Shown: one piece after another, positions 8,912-17,792 of the stretch
How positions within the stretch are numbered: the first letter of the stretch is position 1
Layout: the number at the start of each line of letters is the position of its first letter
Source of the DNA: Phycisphaeraceae bacterium
GTDB lineage: Bacteria; Planctomycetota; Phycisphaerae; Phycisphaerales; SM1A02
Reading direction: 5' to 3'
Length of the DNA: 64,000 nt
Assembly (NCBI GenBank): GCA_019636755.1
Contig: JAHBWZ010000007.1
Coordinates: forward strand, 124,001-188,000
Program-made: the position numbers and the translations under genes
Notes under the pieces: generated by a model
Databases searched by the model: none
Told to the model about the DNA's origin: nothing
The model's input: the letters and a program-made list of their open reading frames with translations, nothing else

Positions 8912-10291
8912 TCAGCGATTCGCGCCCAGGCCGGTGAGGATGAAGAACCTGTTCGCGTTGAGGACCGGGATCTGCGCCTGCCGTGCCTGGCCGAAGAGTT
9001 CGTTGTACTGAAGATTCGCGAGCCGCTGGCGCGACCACTCCTCGATCTGTCCGGGCGTCGGATTGCCGGGCAGCGGCGCCGGCATCGGCGGCTCCTCGCC
9101 GAGCACCAGGAAGTCCAGGTCGCCCGGGAGTTCCTCGCCGTAGACGACCTGCCCGCCCCATCCGATGACGAGGCTGCGCAGATACTCGGCCTCGGCTTCC
9201 GTGGCGATGCCGTCGCCGTCCACGTCGAAGCGACCGTGGACCAGGAACTTGAACGTGCGATTGGGGTCGTAGACCGCGTTCGCGAGGACGTCGCCGCGAC
9301 CGATCGGACGGCCGGGGACCGCGCGAACGATCTTCGCCGTCGAACTGCGATCGCCCACCTGCACCACCTGGACGGTCGCCTTGCCGCGCGGCAGGAGCTG
9401 TGTCCGCGGATCGGGCCGGATGGCGGCGGCGTTCTCGTAGATCTCGAAACCCATGCCGAGGACGATGCGATCCTGTCGGCCGCGGTCGAGGAAGATCTGC
9501 TCGTTCGCGGGGTCCACGTCCAGCACGCGGGCATCCACGAGCAGCTCCGGACTCGACGCCCGCATCCGCGACTCGTTCATGATCCGCTCAAACTCCTCGA
9601 TCCGCGACCGGAGACGGACCAGTTCCCGGCCGCGCTCGTCGATCTCGCTCTCGAGATCCGCGATGCGCCCGTCGTACTCGGCCCGGAGGTCGTCCTTCGC
9701 GCGATTGATCGTCTCGATGCTGCGGCGCAGATCCTGCCGGTACTCCTCGTTCGCGCGCTCGAAGCGGCGCGGGCTCTCGGAGACCGCGGCCAGTGCCTGC
9801 GCGTGCTCCGCCCGCATGGCCTGCATCTCCCGCCCCTGCGCCTGCAGCGCCTCGTCGCGGTTGGCCAGCGTCTGCCGGGCCGCATCAAGCTCGCTGGTCA
9901 GGTTGCGGATCCGGCGCGTCTGGTCCTCCAGCGTGCCCCGGACGGAGCCGGTCGGGGATACCCCCAGGCCCTCCATCTCCGTCTTCAGCTCCGTCAGCGA
10001 CTTCGGGGTCGTTCCGGAGACCCAGCGGGCCAACTCGTCGTACCGGTGGGTGAGGTGCCCGGTCACCGACCGCGTTCCCGCCTCCTGGACCAGCGCCCGG
10101 ACGCGCTCATCGTTGCGCTCCTGCTCCCGGACGAACCGATCGAGATCGGCGCGGGCCGCCGCGGCCGACTCGAGAGCCTCGGTCTTGCCGACATAGAAGA
10201 TGATCGTGAAGATAAGGAGGGCGATGGTGAGGATGACAAAGATGACCAGCGATGCGACGACGCCGGTTCCTGCACCACTACGTACGGCCAT
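8912..10291 (-). CDS. Membrane-anchored coiled-coil protein with C-terminal globular domain
   Basis: 459 residues. One N-terminal transmembrane helix (about residues 10-35, GVVASLVIFVILTIALLIF) is followed by a long heptad-rich, Glu/Arg/Gln-rich region to about residue 260, which is probably a coiled coil in the periplasm. After that comes a beta-rich part (LLVDARVLDVDPANEQIFLD, VQVVQVGDRSSTAKIVRAV) and a tail containing FDVDGDGIATEAE, an EF-hand-like loop, then a segment FLVHGRFD...IGWGGQVV that faintly recalls a BRCT fold. I do not know the family. The ATG follows GGAG by 9 bases. Confidence 0.78.
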   Translation of the reverse strand: MAVRSGAGTGVVASLVIFVILTIALLIFTIIFYVGKTEALESAAAARADLDRFVREQERNDERVRALVQEAGTRSVTGHLTHRYDELARWVSGTTPKSLTELKTEMEGLGVSPTGSVRGTLEDQTRRIRNLTSELDAARQTLANRDEALQAQGREMQAMRAEHAQALAAVSESPRRFERANEEYRQDLRRSIETINRAKDDLRAEYDGRIADLESEIDERGRELVRLRSRIEEFERIMNESRMRASSPELLVDARVLDVDPANEQIFLDRGRQDRIVLGMGFEIYENAAAIRPDPRTQLLPRGKATVQVVQVGDRSSTAKIVRAVPGRPIGRGDVLANAVYDPNRTFKFLVHGRFDVDGDGIATEAEAEYLRSLVIGWGGQVVYGEELPGDLDFLVLGEEPPMPAPLPGNPTPGQIEEWSRQRLANLQYNELFGQARQAQIPVLNANRFFILTGLGANR

Positions 10292-10523
10292 GAGGCGGAT
10301 CTCCGATGGGAGGTCTGGACGCGAGGCGGAGCTCCCGACCCGAGGTCGGGACGCGGGCCGGGCCGGGGCGGCGCGCCCGCCGCTGGCCCGACCGGAATCG
10401 GCCAGTGTCCCGGCACGGGGGCGGATCGTCAAGTTGAACTCGACCGGGACCCGACCGGCTTCCGCGTGGCGCGAGCGACCGGCGTACCGCGGCGCGCGTG
10501 CCGGGTGGGCGCGACTGCCCGGC

Positions 10524-11534
10524 ATGATCATCGCCGTCCTGGCAGCCATCTGCGTCCAGGCGTGCGACAGTCCGCCGCCTCCGGCCTCGTCCGCGACCGG
10601 CGTGGCATCGCCCGACGCCGCGCCGACCGTCGCCGAGGCGCCCGCCCGCGCGTGCGGCCTGCCGGTCGGCCCGGACGCCGGCCCCGCAATGGCCGCGAGC
10701 CCGGGCATGCAGGCGCCCGACGGACCCGGTCTGCCCGCGACGGTCCTCGATCGCGTCGCGGTCGTCGGCGCGAGCGCCTCCAACGGCTACGGCGTCCGCA
10801 TGCCGTTCGAGCGCCAGGGGCGCCGGGTCTATCGGCCGCTCGATCTTGCGAGCGTGCTCTCCGCCGCCATCCCGGTCAGGACACATGTCTCGGATCACAC
10901 GAGTTCGCTCTTCTTCATGTCGCCGGTTTCGACCGGCGCCCGGCAGGTCACGCTGGCGCTGGAGCAGGAGCCGACGCTGCTTCTCGCGCTCGACTTCCTC
11001 TTCTGGTACGTCTACGGAGACATGGGACGGGACACCGGGACGCCGCGCGAAGCGGAGGCGCGGCTCCAGCGGCTGGAGCGCGGCCTGCTCGAACTCGATC
11101 GGTTCAGCGGCCCGCGCGTCGTGGGCGACCTGCCGGACATGTCGGACGCGGTCGGCCGGATGCTCAGGCCCGCGCAGATGCCGTCGGCCGAGGCGCTGCG
11201 CGCGGCCAATGCACGGGTCTCCGCATGGGCGGCGGAACGTCCAGACGTCCGCCTCTTCCCGCTGTCGACCCTCGTCGACCAGATGCGCTCCGGCGAAAGC
11301 CTGCGGATCGGCGCCTACGAGTGGGCCCCCGAGGATGCGCAGAAGACACTCCAGTGGGACCGCCTGCATCCCACCGTCTCCGGACTCATCGCGATCACGC
11401 AGCAGGTGGCCGTCTGCATCGAAGACGGATTCGGCCATGGCGTCTGCGTCCTCATCACGGCGCCGGAGGACGTGCTGAACCGCCTGCGCGAGGTGCATGA
11501 CGAGGCACCCGGTGCCGTCGATGCGGGCTCGTAG
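10524..11534 (+). CDS. SGNH-hydrolase-like lipoprotein
   Basis: 336 residues. A short hydrophobic leader MIIAVLAAICVQACDS gives a lipobox (VQAC), followed by a low-complexity Ala/Pro linker. The folded part starts VAVVGASASNGYG, which fits SGNH block I with Ser as nucleophile, and ends with WDRLHPTVSG, the DxxH of block V. In between, LLLALDFLFWYVYGD is a plausible core strand. The enzyme would be an esterase or acylhydrolase on the cell surface, substrate unknown. It is divergent from the coiled-coil gene. The positively charged n-region is weak from this ATG, so a non-ATG start further upstream cannot be ruled out. Confidence 0.72.
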   Translation: MIIAVLAAICVQACDSPPPPASSATGVASPDAAPTVAEAPARACGLPVGPDAGPAMAASPGMQAPDGPGLPATVLDRVAVVGASASNGYGVRMPFERQGRRVYRPLDLASVLSAAIPVRTHVSDHTSSLFFMSPVSTGARQVTLALEQEPTLLLALDFLFWYVYGDMGRDTGTPREAEARLQRLERGLLELDRFSGPRVVGDLPDMSDAVGRMLRPAQMPSAEALRAANARVSAWAAERPDVRLFPLSTLVDQMRSGESLRIGAYEWAPEDAQKTLQWDRLHPTVSGLIAITQQVAVCIEDGFGHGVCVLITAPEDVLNRLREVHDEAPGAVDAGS

Positions 11535-11648
11535 TGTGCCGTCGCGGTGCGGGCACCGGTTCGGGGAGGGCTCGCCCCGCTGCTCCGGGATCCCTTTGCC
11601 GCGGCGCCAGGCCCCTTGGCCGCGACGCTGTGCGCCTTCGCCGCGACG

Positions 11649-13328
11649 CTAGGCCTTGGTCACGCGGATCACTTCCGCGAAGGTCGTCCGGCCCTCGGTG
11701 ACCCGGTCGAAGCCCGCCTGCCGCAGCAGTCGCATGCCGCGCGCGACACCCGCCTGCACGATGCGCCCGGCGCTGACGCGCTGCATGACGAGTTCACGGA
11801 TCTCCTCGTCCATGGCCAGCAGTTCGTAGATCCCGACGCGCCCGCGATACCCCGTGTTGCGGCAGTCCCGGCACCCCAGGCCGACCCCGAATGACGACAC
11901 GCCGTTGAGGTGAAAGTCCGCGGGGATCTCTCCCGCGTCCGGCTGACGATCAACACGGCACGTCGGGCAGATCGTCCGTACCAGGCGCTGCGCGAGGACA
12001 CCTTCGACCGACGACGACACCAGGAATGGCTCCACGCCCATGTCGACGAGCCGGGTCATCGCCCCCGCCGCGTCATTCGTGTGCAGCGTGGAGAAGACAA
12101 GGTGACCGGTCAGGGACGCCTGGATCGCCGCCTCGGCGGTCTCCAGGTCGCGGATCTCGCCGATCATGACGACGTCCGGGTCGTGCCGGAGGATCGCGCG
12201 GAGCCCTGCCGCGAAGTCCAGGCCGACCTGGCGGTTGACCTGGATCTGGTTGACGCCCTCCACGTGGTACTCGACGGGATCCTCCACCGTGATCGCCTTG
12301 ATCTCGTCGGTCACGATCCGCGCCAGCGACGCATACAGCGTGGTCGACTTGCCGGATCCGGTGGGGCCGGTCACCAGCAGGATGCCGTGCGGGTTGCCGA
12401 TGAGGCGATCCCAGATCTTCAGGACCGACGCCGGCATGCCCAGCTGCTCCAGGGAGAACATGCCCGCGTCCTTGCTCAGCACGCGGAGCACGACGCCTTC
12501 ACCGTGCAGCATGGGAATGACGCTGACGCGGAGATCGAACTCCCGCCCCTGCGCTCGAAGCGTGATCCGGCCGTCCTGCGGGCGCCGCTTCTCGGCGATA
12601 TTCAGGTTCGCCATGATCTTCAGGCGCGAGATGATGGCGTTCCGGAACCGGTTCACCGTGGCCGGAACACCGGCGGTGCTGAGCACGCCGTCGATCCGGT
12701 AGCGGATCTGCAGGTGATCCTCGTAGGGCTCGATGTGCACGTCGGTCGCACGCTCGCGCACCGCCTCGAGCAGCAGGTCATTGACGAGCTTGATGACGCT
12801 CGCCTCCTGGGCCTGCTGCATCTCGTCGTCGACGACGGCCGTCCCGTTCGCGTCCGGTCGCGCCGCTGCCACCGTCTCGTGCCCCGAGAGTTCATCGAGG
12901 GTGTCGCTGGCGACGCCGTAGTGCGTCCGGATGAACTTGCGGATGTCCTGCTCGTCGGCAAGCACCAGTTCGATGCTCTTGCCGGTCAGAAGCCGCAGCT
13001 CATCGAACGCGGTCAGTTCATATGGATCGCACGTGGCGACGCGGAGCGTCCCGTTGGACTCCTCCAGCGGCACGCATCGCTGCTTGAAGACGAGCTTCGC
13101 CGGCAGGGCGCGCAGGACATCCGGTTTCGCCTCGATCGCCGAGAGATCGACGATCGGCATCGCGAACTGGAGGCCGATCGCCTCCAGGACCTGGCTGCTG
13201 TTCACGAAGCCGAGTCGTACCAGAATGCGGTCGAGTCGCTCTCCCGTCCGGCTCTGCTCGGCGAAGGCGTCGGCCAGTTGATCCTGGGTGACGAGGCCGC
13301 GTTCGAGAAGGATGCTCCCGATGCCCAC
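11649..13328 (-). CDS. GspE/PilB-type secretion or pilus assembly ATPase
   Basis: 559 residues from the GTG at 13328 (MGIGSILLERGLVTQDQL). The N-terminal MshEN domain (LVTQDQLADAFAEQ, then LGLQFAMPIVDL-like text) can bind cyclic di-GMP in some homologues. The ATPase part has Walker A GPTGSGKST near residue 322, the Asp box (ITVEDPVEYHVEGVNQIQVN), Walker B (DVVMIGEIRD), the His box (LVFSTLHTNDAAGA) and the zinc site CPTC...CRDC. It powers a type II secretion system or type IV pilus. No other gsp or pil gene is nearby. TACAAT ends 6 bases before the GTG. Confidence in the family is high; which machine it serves cannot be told. Confidence 0.93.
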   Translation of the reverse strand: MGIGSILLERGLVTQDQLADAFAEQSRTGERLDRILVRLGFVNSSQVLEAIGLQFAMPIVDLSAIEAKPDVLRALPAKLVFKQRCVPLEESNGTLRVATCDPYELTAFDELRLLTGKSIELVLADEQDIRKFIRTHYGVASDTLDELSGHETVAAARPDANGTAVVDDEMQQAQEASVIKLVNDLLLEAVRERATDVHIEPYEDHLQIRYRIDGVLSTAGVPATVNRFRNAIISRLKIMANLNIAEKRRPQDGRITLRAQGREFDLRVSVIPMLHGEGVVLRVLSKDAGMFSLEQLGMPASVLKIWDRLIGNPHGILLVTGPTGSGKSTTLYASLARIVTDEIKAITVEDPVEYHVEGVNQIQVNRQVGLDFAAGLRAILRHDPDVVMIGEIRDLETAEAAIQASLTGHLVFSTLHTNDAAGAMTRLVDMGVEPFLVSSSVEGVLAQRLVRTICPTCRVDRQPDAGEIPADFHLNGVSSFGVGLGCRDCRNTGYRGRVGIYELLAMDEEIRELVMQRVSAGRIVQAGVARGMRLLRQAGFDRVTEGRTTFAEVIRVTKA

Positions 13329-13647
13329 GCTGCCATTGTAAGGACGCGGTCCGCCAGGGATGCGAGGTTCCTGAACAGTCCGGCGCGCTGCCGGACGGCG
13401 CGATGCTGGAGTTCCGCGGGGAATCTGTCGAAGTGCCTTCACGTGGTTAGAATCGGCTCCGCGCCTCCCGGTGCGTTCCCGAATTCCCGGACCGCGGGCG
13501 CCCGGACTTTCCGGACCGTGCGCGGGACACGCGGCCCGGGCGTCCCGAGTCCCGGCCGACGCCGCCGCAGCGCGAACCGGTCCGCTCGACATGTTCCTCC
13601 GCGCCTTTCCCGCACGGGCCGACCGCCCGAACCGGACCCCGACTCCC
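13329..13647. other. Divergent intergenic region (gspE-like / lat)
   Basis: 319 bases between divergent starts. It holds the TACAAT element for the reverse gene and, at 13448-13453, a forward TAGAAT that could drive lat with a leader of about 190 nt. The forward frame is open from 13471, but its translation is Arg/Ala/Pro-rich with no similarity to the N-terminus of Lat, so I treat it as untranslated. Nothing else is visible. Confidence 0.4.
13335..13340 (-). promoter_or_regulatory. -10 element of the gspE/pilB-like gene
   Basis: TACAAT on the reverse strand with a 6-base gap to the GTG at 13328. It supports the GTG start and a leaderless transcript. Confidence 0.45.
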
Positions 13648-15018
13648 ATGCTCGATCCCTCGCTCGTCCACACGACGCTCTCCCGTCACCAGCTCGCCGA
13701 CGGCTTTGAAATCGTCGTCGATCTCGAACGCTCGCACGGATCGTGGCTCCGCGATGCCATCAGCGGCGATGAGTACCTCGACGCGTTCACCTGCTTCGCC
13801 TCATGGCCGCTCGGATACAACCACCCGAAACTCGGGACCGATGCCTTCCGCAGGGACATCCTGCTCGCAGGATCGAACAACCCGTCCAACAGCGACCTCT
13901 ACTCGTCGCTCATGGCGGAGTTCGTCGCGAGCTTCGCGACGCGCGTCACGCCCGAGGGATTCCCGCATCACTTCTGGGTCGCCGGCGGCGCCCTGGCGGT
14001 CGAGAACGCGATGAAGGTGGCCTTCGACTGGAAGGCGCGGAGACTGGGTCGGACCGACCTGATGGAGGACGTGAACGACCTGGTGATCCTGCACTTCCGG
14101 CAGGCGTTCCATGGTCGCAGCGGCTATACGCTCAGCGTGACCAACACGCTGCCGGACAAGGTCGGCCTGTTTCCGAAGTTTCCCTGGCCGCGCGTCCACA
14201 ATCCGTTCATCGTCTTCGACGACGAGGGCGGCATCGCGAACGACATCGAGGCCGAGGAAGCCCGTGCCCGCGAGGAGATCGAACTCGCGTTCCGGCGTCA
14301 CGGGCGCCGTATCGCGGCGATCCTCCTGGAGCCGATGCAGGGCGAAGGCGGCGACAACCACTTCCGGACGCAGTTCCTGCGCTTCCTGCGCGAGATCGCG
14401 GATCGACACGAAGCGCTGCTCATCTTCGACGAGGTCCAGACCGGCTTCTTCGGCAGTGGACGTCCCTGGCTCTGGCAGCACCATGGAGTCCGGCCGGACA
14501 TCGTGGCCTTCGGCAAGAAGACGCAGGTGTGCGGCCTCTATGCGGGTCCGCGGGTGGACGAGGTCCAGGACAACGTCTTCCGCAGGCCGAGTCGCATCAA
14601 CTCCACCTGGGGCGGCAACCTGGTCGACATGGTCCGATGCCGCCACTTCATCCAGGTGATTCACGAGGACGGACTGGCGGCCCACATCGCGGGGATCGGC
14701 CGCGAGGTCATCGACGGCCTCCGCTGCATCGCGCGAACATCCGGAGGCTTCGTCCGCAGCGTCCGCGGCCTCGGCTCACTCATCGCCTTCACGCTGCCCT
14801 CCGACCAGGCGCGGCGCGATGTCCTGCATGCCCTCGCGGCCGCCCGTGTCCTGGCGCTTCCATGCGGGTCGTCATCCGTCCGGTTCCGACTGCCGCTCAC
14901 CATGACCAGCGCCGAAGCGCAGCTCCTGGTCGACCGGACGGAGGCCGCCGTCCGGTCCGCGAAATCGGGCAGCGCGCCGCGGACCGTCGCCGTGGAGACC
15001 GCCACCGCGAGCGACTGA
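13648..15018 (+). CDS. lat: L-lysine 6-transaminase
   Basis: 456 residues, class III PLP aminotransferase. It moves the epsilon-amino group of lysine to 2-oxoglutarate, giving 2-aminoadipate semialdehyde. The beginning LERSHGSWLRDA...YLDAFTCFASWPLGYNHP is characteristic of Lat rather than ornithine or GABA enzymes, as are GGALAVENAMKVAFDWKAR and FHGRSGYTLSVTNT. The cofactor Asp is in LLIFDEVQTGF and the Schiff-base lysine in IVAFGKKTQVCG. I chose the ATG at 13648 because it lies just before the conserved start. The gene stands alone, convergent with msrBA, so its pathway (lysine catabolism, pipecolate or beta-lysine-type products) cannot be read from context. Confidence 0.9.
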   Translation: MLDPSLVHTTLSRHQLADGFEIVVDLERSHGSWLRDAISGDEYLDAFTCFASWPLGYNHPKLGTDAFRRDILLAGSNNPSNSDLYSSLMAEFVASFATRVTPEGFPHHFWVAGGALAVENAMKVAFDWKARRLGRTDLMEDVNDLVILHFRQAFHGRSGYTLSVTNTLPDKVGLFPKFPWPRVHNPFIVFDDEGGIANDIEAEEARAREEIELAFRRHGRRIAAILLEPMQGEGGDNHFRTQFLRFLREIADRHEALLIFDEVQTGFFGSGRPWLWQHHGVRPDIVAFGKKTQVCGLYAGPRVDEVQDNVFRRPSRINSTWGGNLVDMVRCRHFIQVIHEDGLAAHIAGIGREVIDGLRCIARTSGGFVRSVRGLGSLIAFTLPSDQARRDVLHALAAARVLALPCGSSSVRFRLPLTMTSAEAQLLVDRTEAAVRSAKSGSAPRTVAVETATASD

Positions 15019-15033
15019 GCCGCACCGCGACCG

Positions 15034-16161
15034 TCACTGCCACGGATCGCGCACGTGGCATGCCCGCCCTGTCTTCAGGATGTAGTCCTGGTGGTACGCC
15101 TCGGCGGCGTAGAAGGTCTTCGCCCTCTCGACGCGCGTGACGATCGGGCGCGCGTATCGGCCGGCATCCGCGAGTTCCCGCATGTACGCGCGCGCCTCGG
15201 CTTCCTGTGACTCGTCGGTGACCCAGATGCCGGAGCGGTACTGATCGCCGACATCCGGTCCCTGCCGGTCCAATTGCGTCGGATCGTGCATCACGAAGAA
15301 CGCCTCCAGGAGCCGGCGGTAGGAAATGCGCTTCGGATCGAAGGTCACCCTGACCGTCTCGGCATGGCCGGTGCCGCCGTCGCAGATCGCGCGGTAGGTC
15401 GGATCAGGCAGATGACCCTGCATATAGCCGCTCACCGCGTCGAGAACGCCCGGCCCCTTCTGGAAATAGTGCTCCACGCCCCAGAAGCAGCCGGCAGCAA
15501 AGTACGCCACCTGCGTCTCGACGGGCCGGCTCGCCGCCGGCAGCGTCTCCTCGGCGCCGAAGAACACGAGTGACTCCGAGTTCAGGCAGTGCCGGTGACC
15601 GGTGGGCGCCGGACCGTCGTCGAAGACGTGACCGAGATGGGCATCGCATCGTGCACAGGTGATCTCGGTCCGGGTCATCCCGTGGCTGTCGTCCCGCGTC
15701 GACCGGATGTGGGCGGGATCGAACGGTGAATGGAACGACGGCCATCCCGTACCCGAGTTGAACTTGGCATCGCTTCGATACAACGGAAGCCCGCAGACGA
15801 CGCAGCAGTACGTCCCGCTTCGCCGGTTGTCGAGGAGCGTGCCGCAGAACGGGCGCTCCGTGCCCGCCTTCTGCGTGATCCGGTACTGCTCCGGCGTCAG
15901 GTTCTTCGCCAGTTCCGCGACAGCCTCCCGGCCGAGCGGCGTGATGTCATATCCGGCGCGGGAGTACACCGGATGCACAGCCGAGGTCTGCGTGGTGGGC
16001 ATGGCGCGATTCTCTCCGGTCCGATCCGCACTCGTCACGGCGCCGTCCGTTCGGCCGCCGGCACCCGACATCCCCGCGGCCAGAGCCAGTGCGAGCGGCG
16101 CGGCGACGAGCGCGGCGAGGAGGAGGGCAGGTGTCAGGACGGCTCGGCTGATCGGGGACAT
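15034..16161 (-). CDS. msrBA: Exported bifunctional methionine sulfoxide reductase MsrB-MsrA
   Basis: 375 residues. A hydrophobic N-terminal segment ([20 protein letters not shown]) indicates export or anchoring. Residues about 70-210 are MsrB, with zinc pairs CVVC and CARC, the fold motif [10 protein letters not shown], and the catalytic Cys in [13 protein letters not shown]. Residues about 218-370 are MsrA, with active site [14 protein letters not shown] and [38 protein letters not shown]-type text. Together they repair both R- and S-methionine sulfoxide in envelope proteins. The MsrB-first order is the less common one. It ends 16 bases from the lat stop on the other strand. A TACGCT element lies about 61 bases upstream. 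Confidence 0.94.
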   Translation of the reverse strand: MSPISRAVLTPALLLAALVAAPLALALAAGMSGAGGRTDGAVTSADRTGENRAMPTTQTSAVHPVYSRAGYDITPLGREAVAELAKNLTPEQYRITQKAGTERPFCGTLLDNRRSGTYCCVVCGLPLYRSDAKFNSGTGWPSFHSPFDPAHIRSTRDDSHGMTRTEITCARCDAHLGHVFDDGPAPTGHRHCLNSESLVFFGAEETLPAASRPVETQVAYFAAGCFWGVEHYFQKGPGVLDAVSGYMQGHLPDPTYRAICDGGTGHAETVRVTFDPKRISYRRLLEAFFVMHDPTQLDRQGPDVGDQYRSGIWVTDESQEAEARAYMRELADAGRYARPIVTRVERAKTFYAAEAYHQDYILKTGRACHVRDPWQ

Positions 16162-16391
16162 CGGCTGGACTCCGTGGCGGCGCCTGGCCGGACGCGGAGA
16201 CCCGCGCCTGCCGCCGCCCGCAAGCGTAGCCGCGGGCCGCGGCGACGGTCCGGCGGCGGTCGGCAGGACCGGTGGCCGCGCGGTGAGGCGCGCCTTCGGA
16301 TGACGTATCCTCTCCTCGACGGGAACGCGACAGATCCGGCCGGACGCGCCGCCCGGGAGTCACGCGTGCCGCCCATCCCGGCAGGAACACC

Positions 16392-17792
16392 ATGCCGCAC
16401 CGCCTCCGCACCCTGATCACCTGCACGTTCTGCGTGTCCGCGGCGCTCGGCGCCTGCGCGACGGCGACAGGCGCCCCGCCGCCGCCGGTACCGTCCGCGG
16501 CGCTCCCGGCGATGGCGGACTTCCGCGACATCGTGCAGCGGGCCACCGGCGCCGTCTTCCCGGCGGTCGTGTACATCCGCGTCAATGCCGAATCGTTCGC
16601 GCGCGGTGCCCGGACGATGGTCGAGAGTTCAGGCAGCGGCGTGATCCTCTCCACCGATGGCGAGATCGTCACCAACTGGCACGTCATCGACAAGGCGGTC
16701 ACCGTCCGGTGCCTGCTCTCGGACGGACGCGCCTATGAAGCAGACATCGTCGGCGCCGACCAGTCGACCGATCTCGCGCTGCTGCGGCTGCGGCTTCCTG
16801 CGGAAGCACCCCCGGTACCGACCGCGGCCTTCGGCGACTCCTCCCGCCTGGCGGAGGGCGACTTCGTCATGGCCATGGGCGCCCCGTGGGGCCTCAACCG
16901 GTCGGTGTCGATCGGCATCGTCTCATGCACCAGGCGCTTCCTGCCGGCGGCGAGCGAGTACTCGCTCTGGCTCCAGACCGATGCCGCGATCAATCCCGGC
17001 AACTCGGGTGGCCCGCTCGTCGACACCGATGGCCGCATCATCGGGGTGAACGCTCGGGGAATGACCGCCGGGGACGGCGTGGGATTCGCCATTCCCGCGA
17101 CCACTGTCCAGGAACTGCTTCCACTGCTGCGGGAGCACGGCCGTGTGCCCTGGTCGTGGACCGGTCTGCGCCTGCAGCCGCTGCGCGACTTCGACCGCGG
17201 CGTGGAGTTCCCCGGGACCCACGGCGTCATCGTCACCGAGACGGAGCCGATGAGCCCGGCCCGCGCCGCCGGCTTCGAGGCGCGCGACCGGATCGTCCGC
17301 GTCAACGGTGAACCGGTCAGCGCCCTGACCGCAGAGGACCTGCCCGATCTTCACCGTGCGCTCGCCCTGATCCCGCACGGGCACATGGTCACGCTGGCGG
17401 TCGAGCGGGGCCACAGCGTCATCGAGATCGACCTCGCGCCCGTGGAAAAGGGGCGCGTGCAGGGCGAGGAACTGGACCTCGCCCGGTTCGACCTGTCGGT
17501 CAAGGCGATCAACCGCTTCGAGAACGAGGAACTCTTCTTCCACCGGCCCGTCGGGGTCTTCGTCTTCGGCCTCCGGTCGCCCGGCAACGCGGCCAGCGCC
17601 GGCCTGCGCCGCAACGACATCCTCCTCCGCATCGGCGATACGGAGATCGAAACGCTGGACGACGTCCGCGCCGCCCATGCGGCGGCCATGGAGCACGGCG
17701 GACGACGATCGCGCGTCGTCGTCGTCGTTCTGCGCGGCGGACTCGAACGACAGTTCGTGCTCGACTACGCGCGAGACTGGACCCGGCAGTGA
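16392..17792 (+). CDS. HtrA/DegP-type serine protease lipoprotein with two PDZ domains
   Basis: 466 residues. The leader ends in lipobox LGAC (Cys22). The trypsin-like domain has a complete triad: His97 in TNWHVID, Asp127 in STDLALL, Ser205 in NPGNSGGPL. Two PDZ domains follow: one around residues 250-340 (GVIVTETEPMSPARAAGFEARDRIVRVNG) and one near 390-465 (VFGLRSPGNAASAGLRRNDILLRIGD). It would degrade or monitor misfolded envelope proteins. Its stop overlaps the GTG of the next gene (GTGA), so the two are translationally coupled; the partner looks like a catalytically dead relative. Confidence 0.92.
   Translation: MPHRLRTLITCTFCVSAALGACATATGAPPPPVPSAALPAMADFRDIVQRATGAVFPAVVYIRVNAESFARGARTMVESSGSGVILSTDGEIVTNWHVIDKAVTVRCLLSDGRAYEADIVGADQSTDLALLRLRLPAEAPPVPTAAFGDSSRLAEGDFVMAMGAPWGLNRSVSIGIVSCTRRFLPAASEYSLWLQTDAAINPGNSGGPLVDTDGRIIGVNARGMTAGDGVGFAIPATTVQELLPLLREHGRVPWSWTGLRLQPLRDFDRGVEFPGTHGVIVTETEPMSPARAAGFEARDRIVRVNGEPVSALTAEDLPDLHRALALIPHGHMVTLAVERGHSVIEIDLAPVEKGRVQGEELDLARFDLSVKAINRFENEELFFHRPVGVFVFGLRSPGNAASAGLRRNDILLRIGDTEIETLDDVRAAHAAAMEHGGRRSRVVVVVLRGGLERQFVLDYARDWTRQ

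Noticed and set aside
8873-11500. Forward 875-codon open frame
   Set aside because: It spans two oppositely oriented real genes and gives Arg/Asp-rich low-complexity protein; a shadow of the coiled-coil gene.
11547-11648. Short imperfect repeats CCTTNGCCGCGACGCT between convergent genes
   Set aside because: Only two or three degenerate copies of a GC-rich word; no U-run and no clear hairpin, so no function is claimed.
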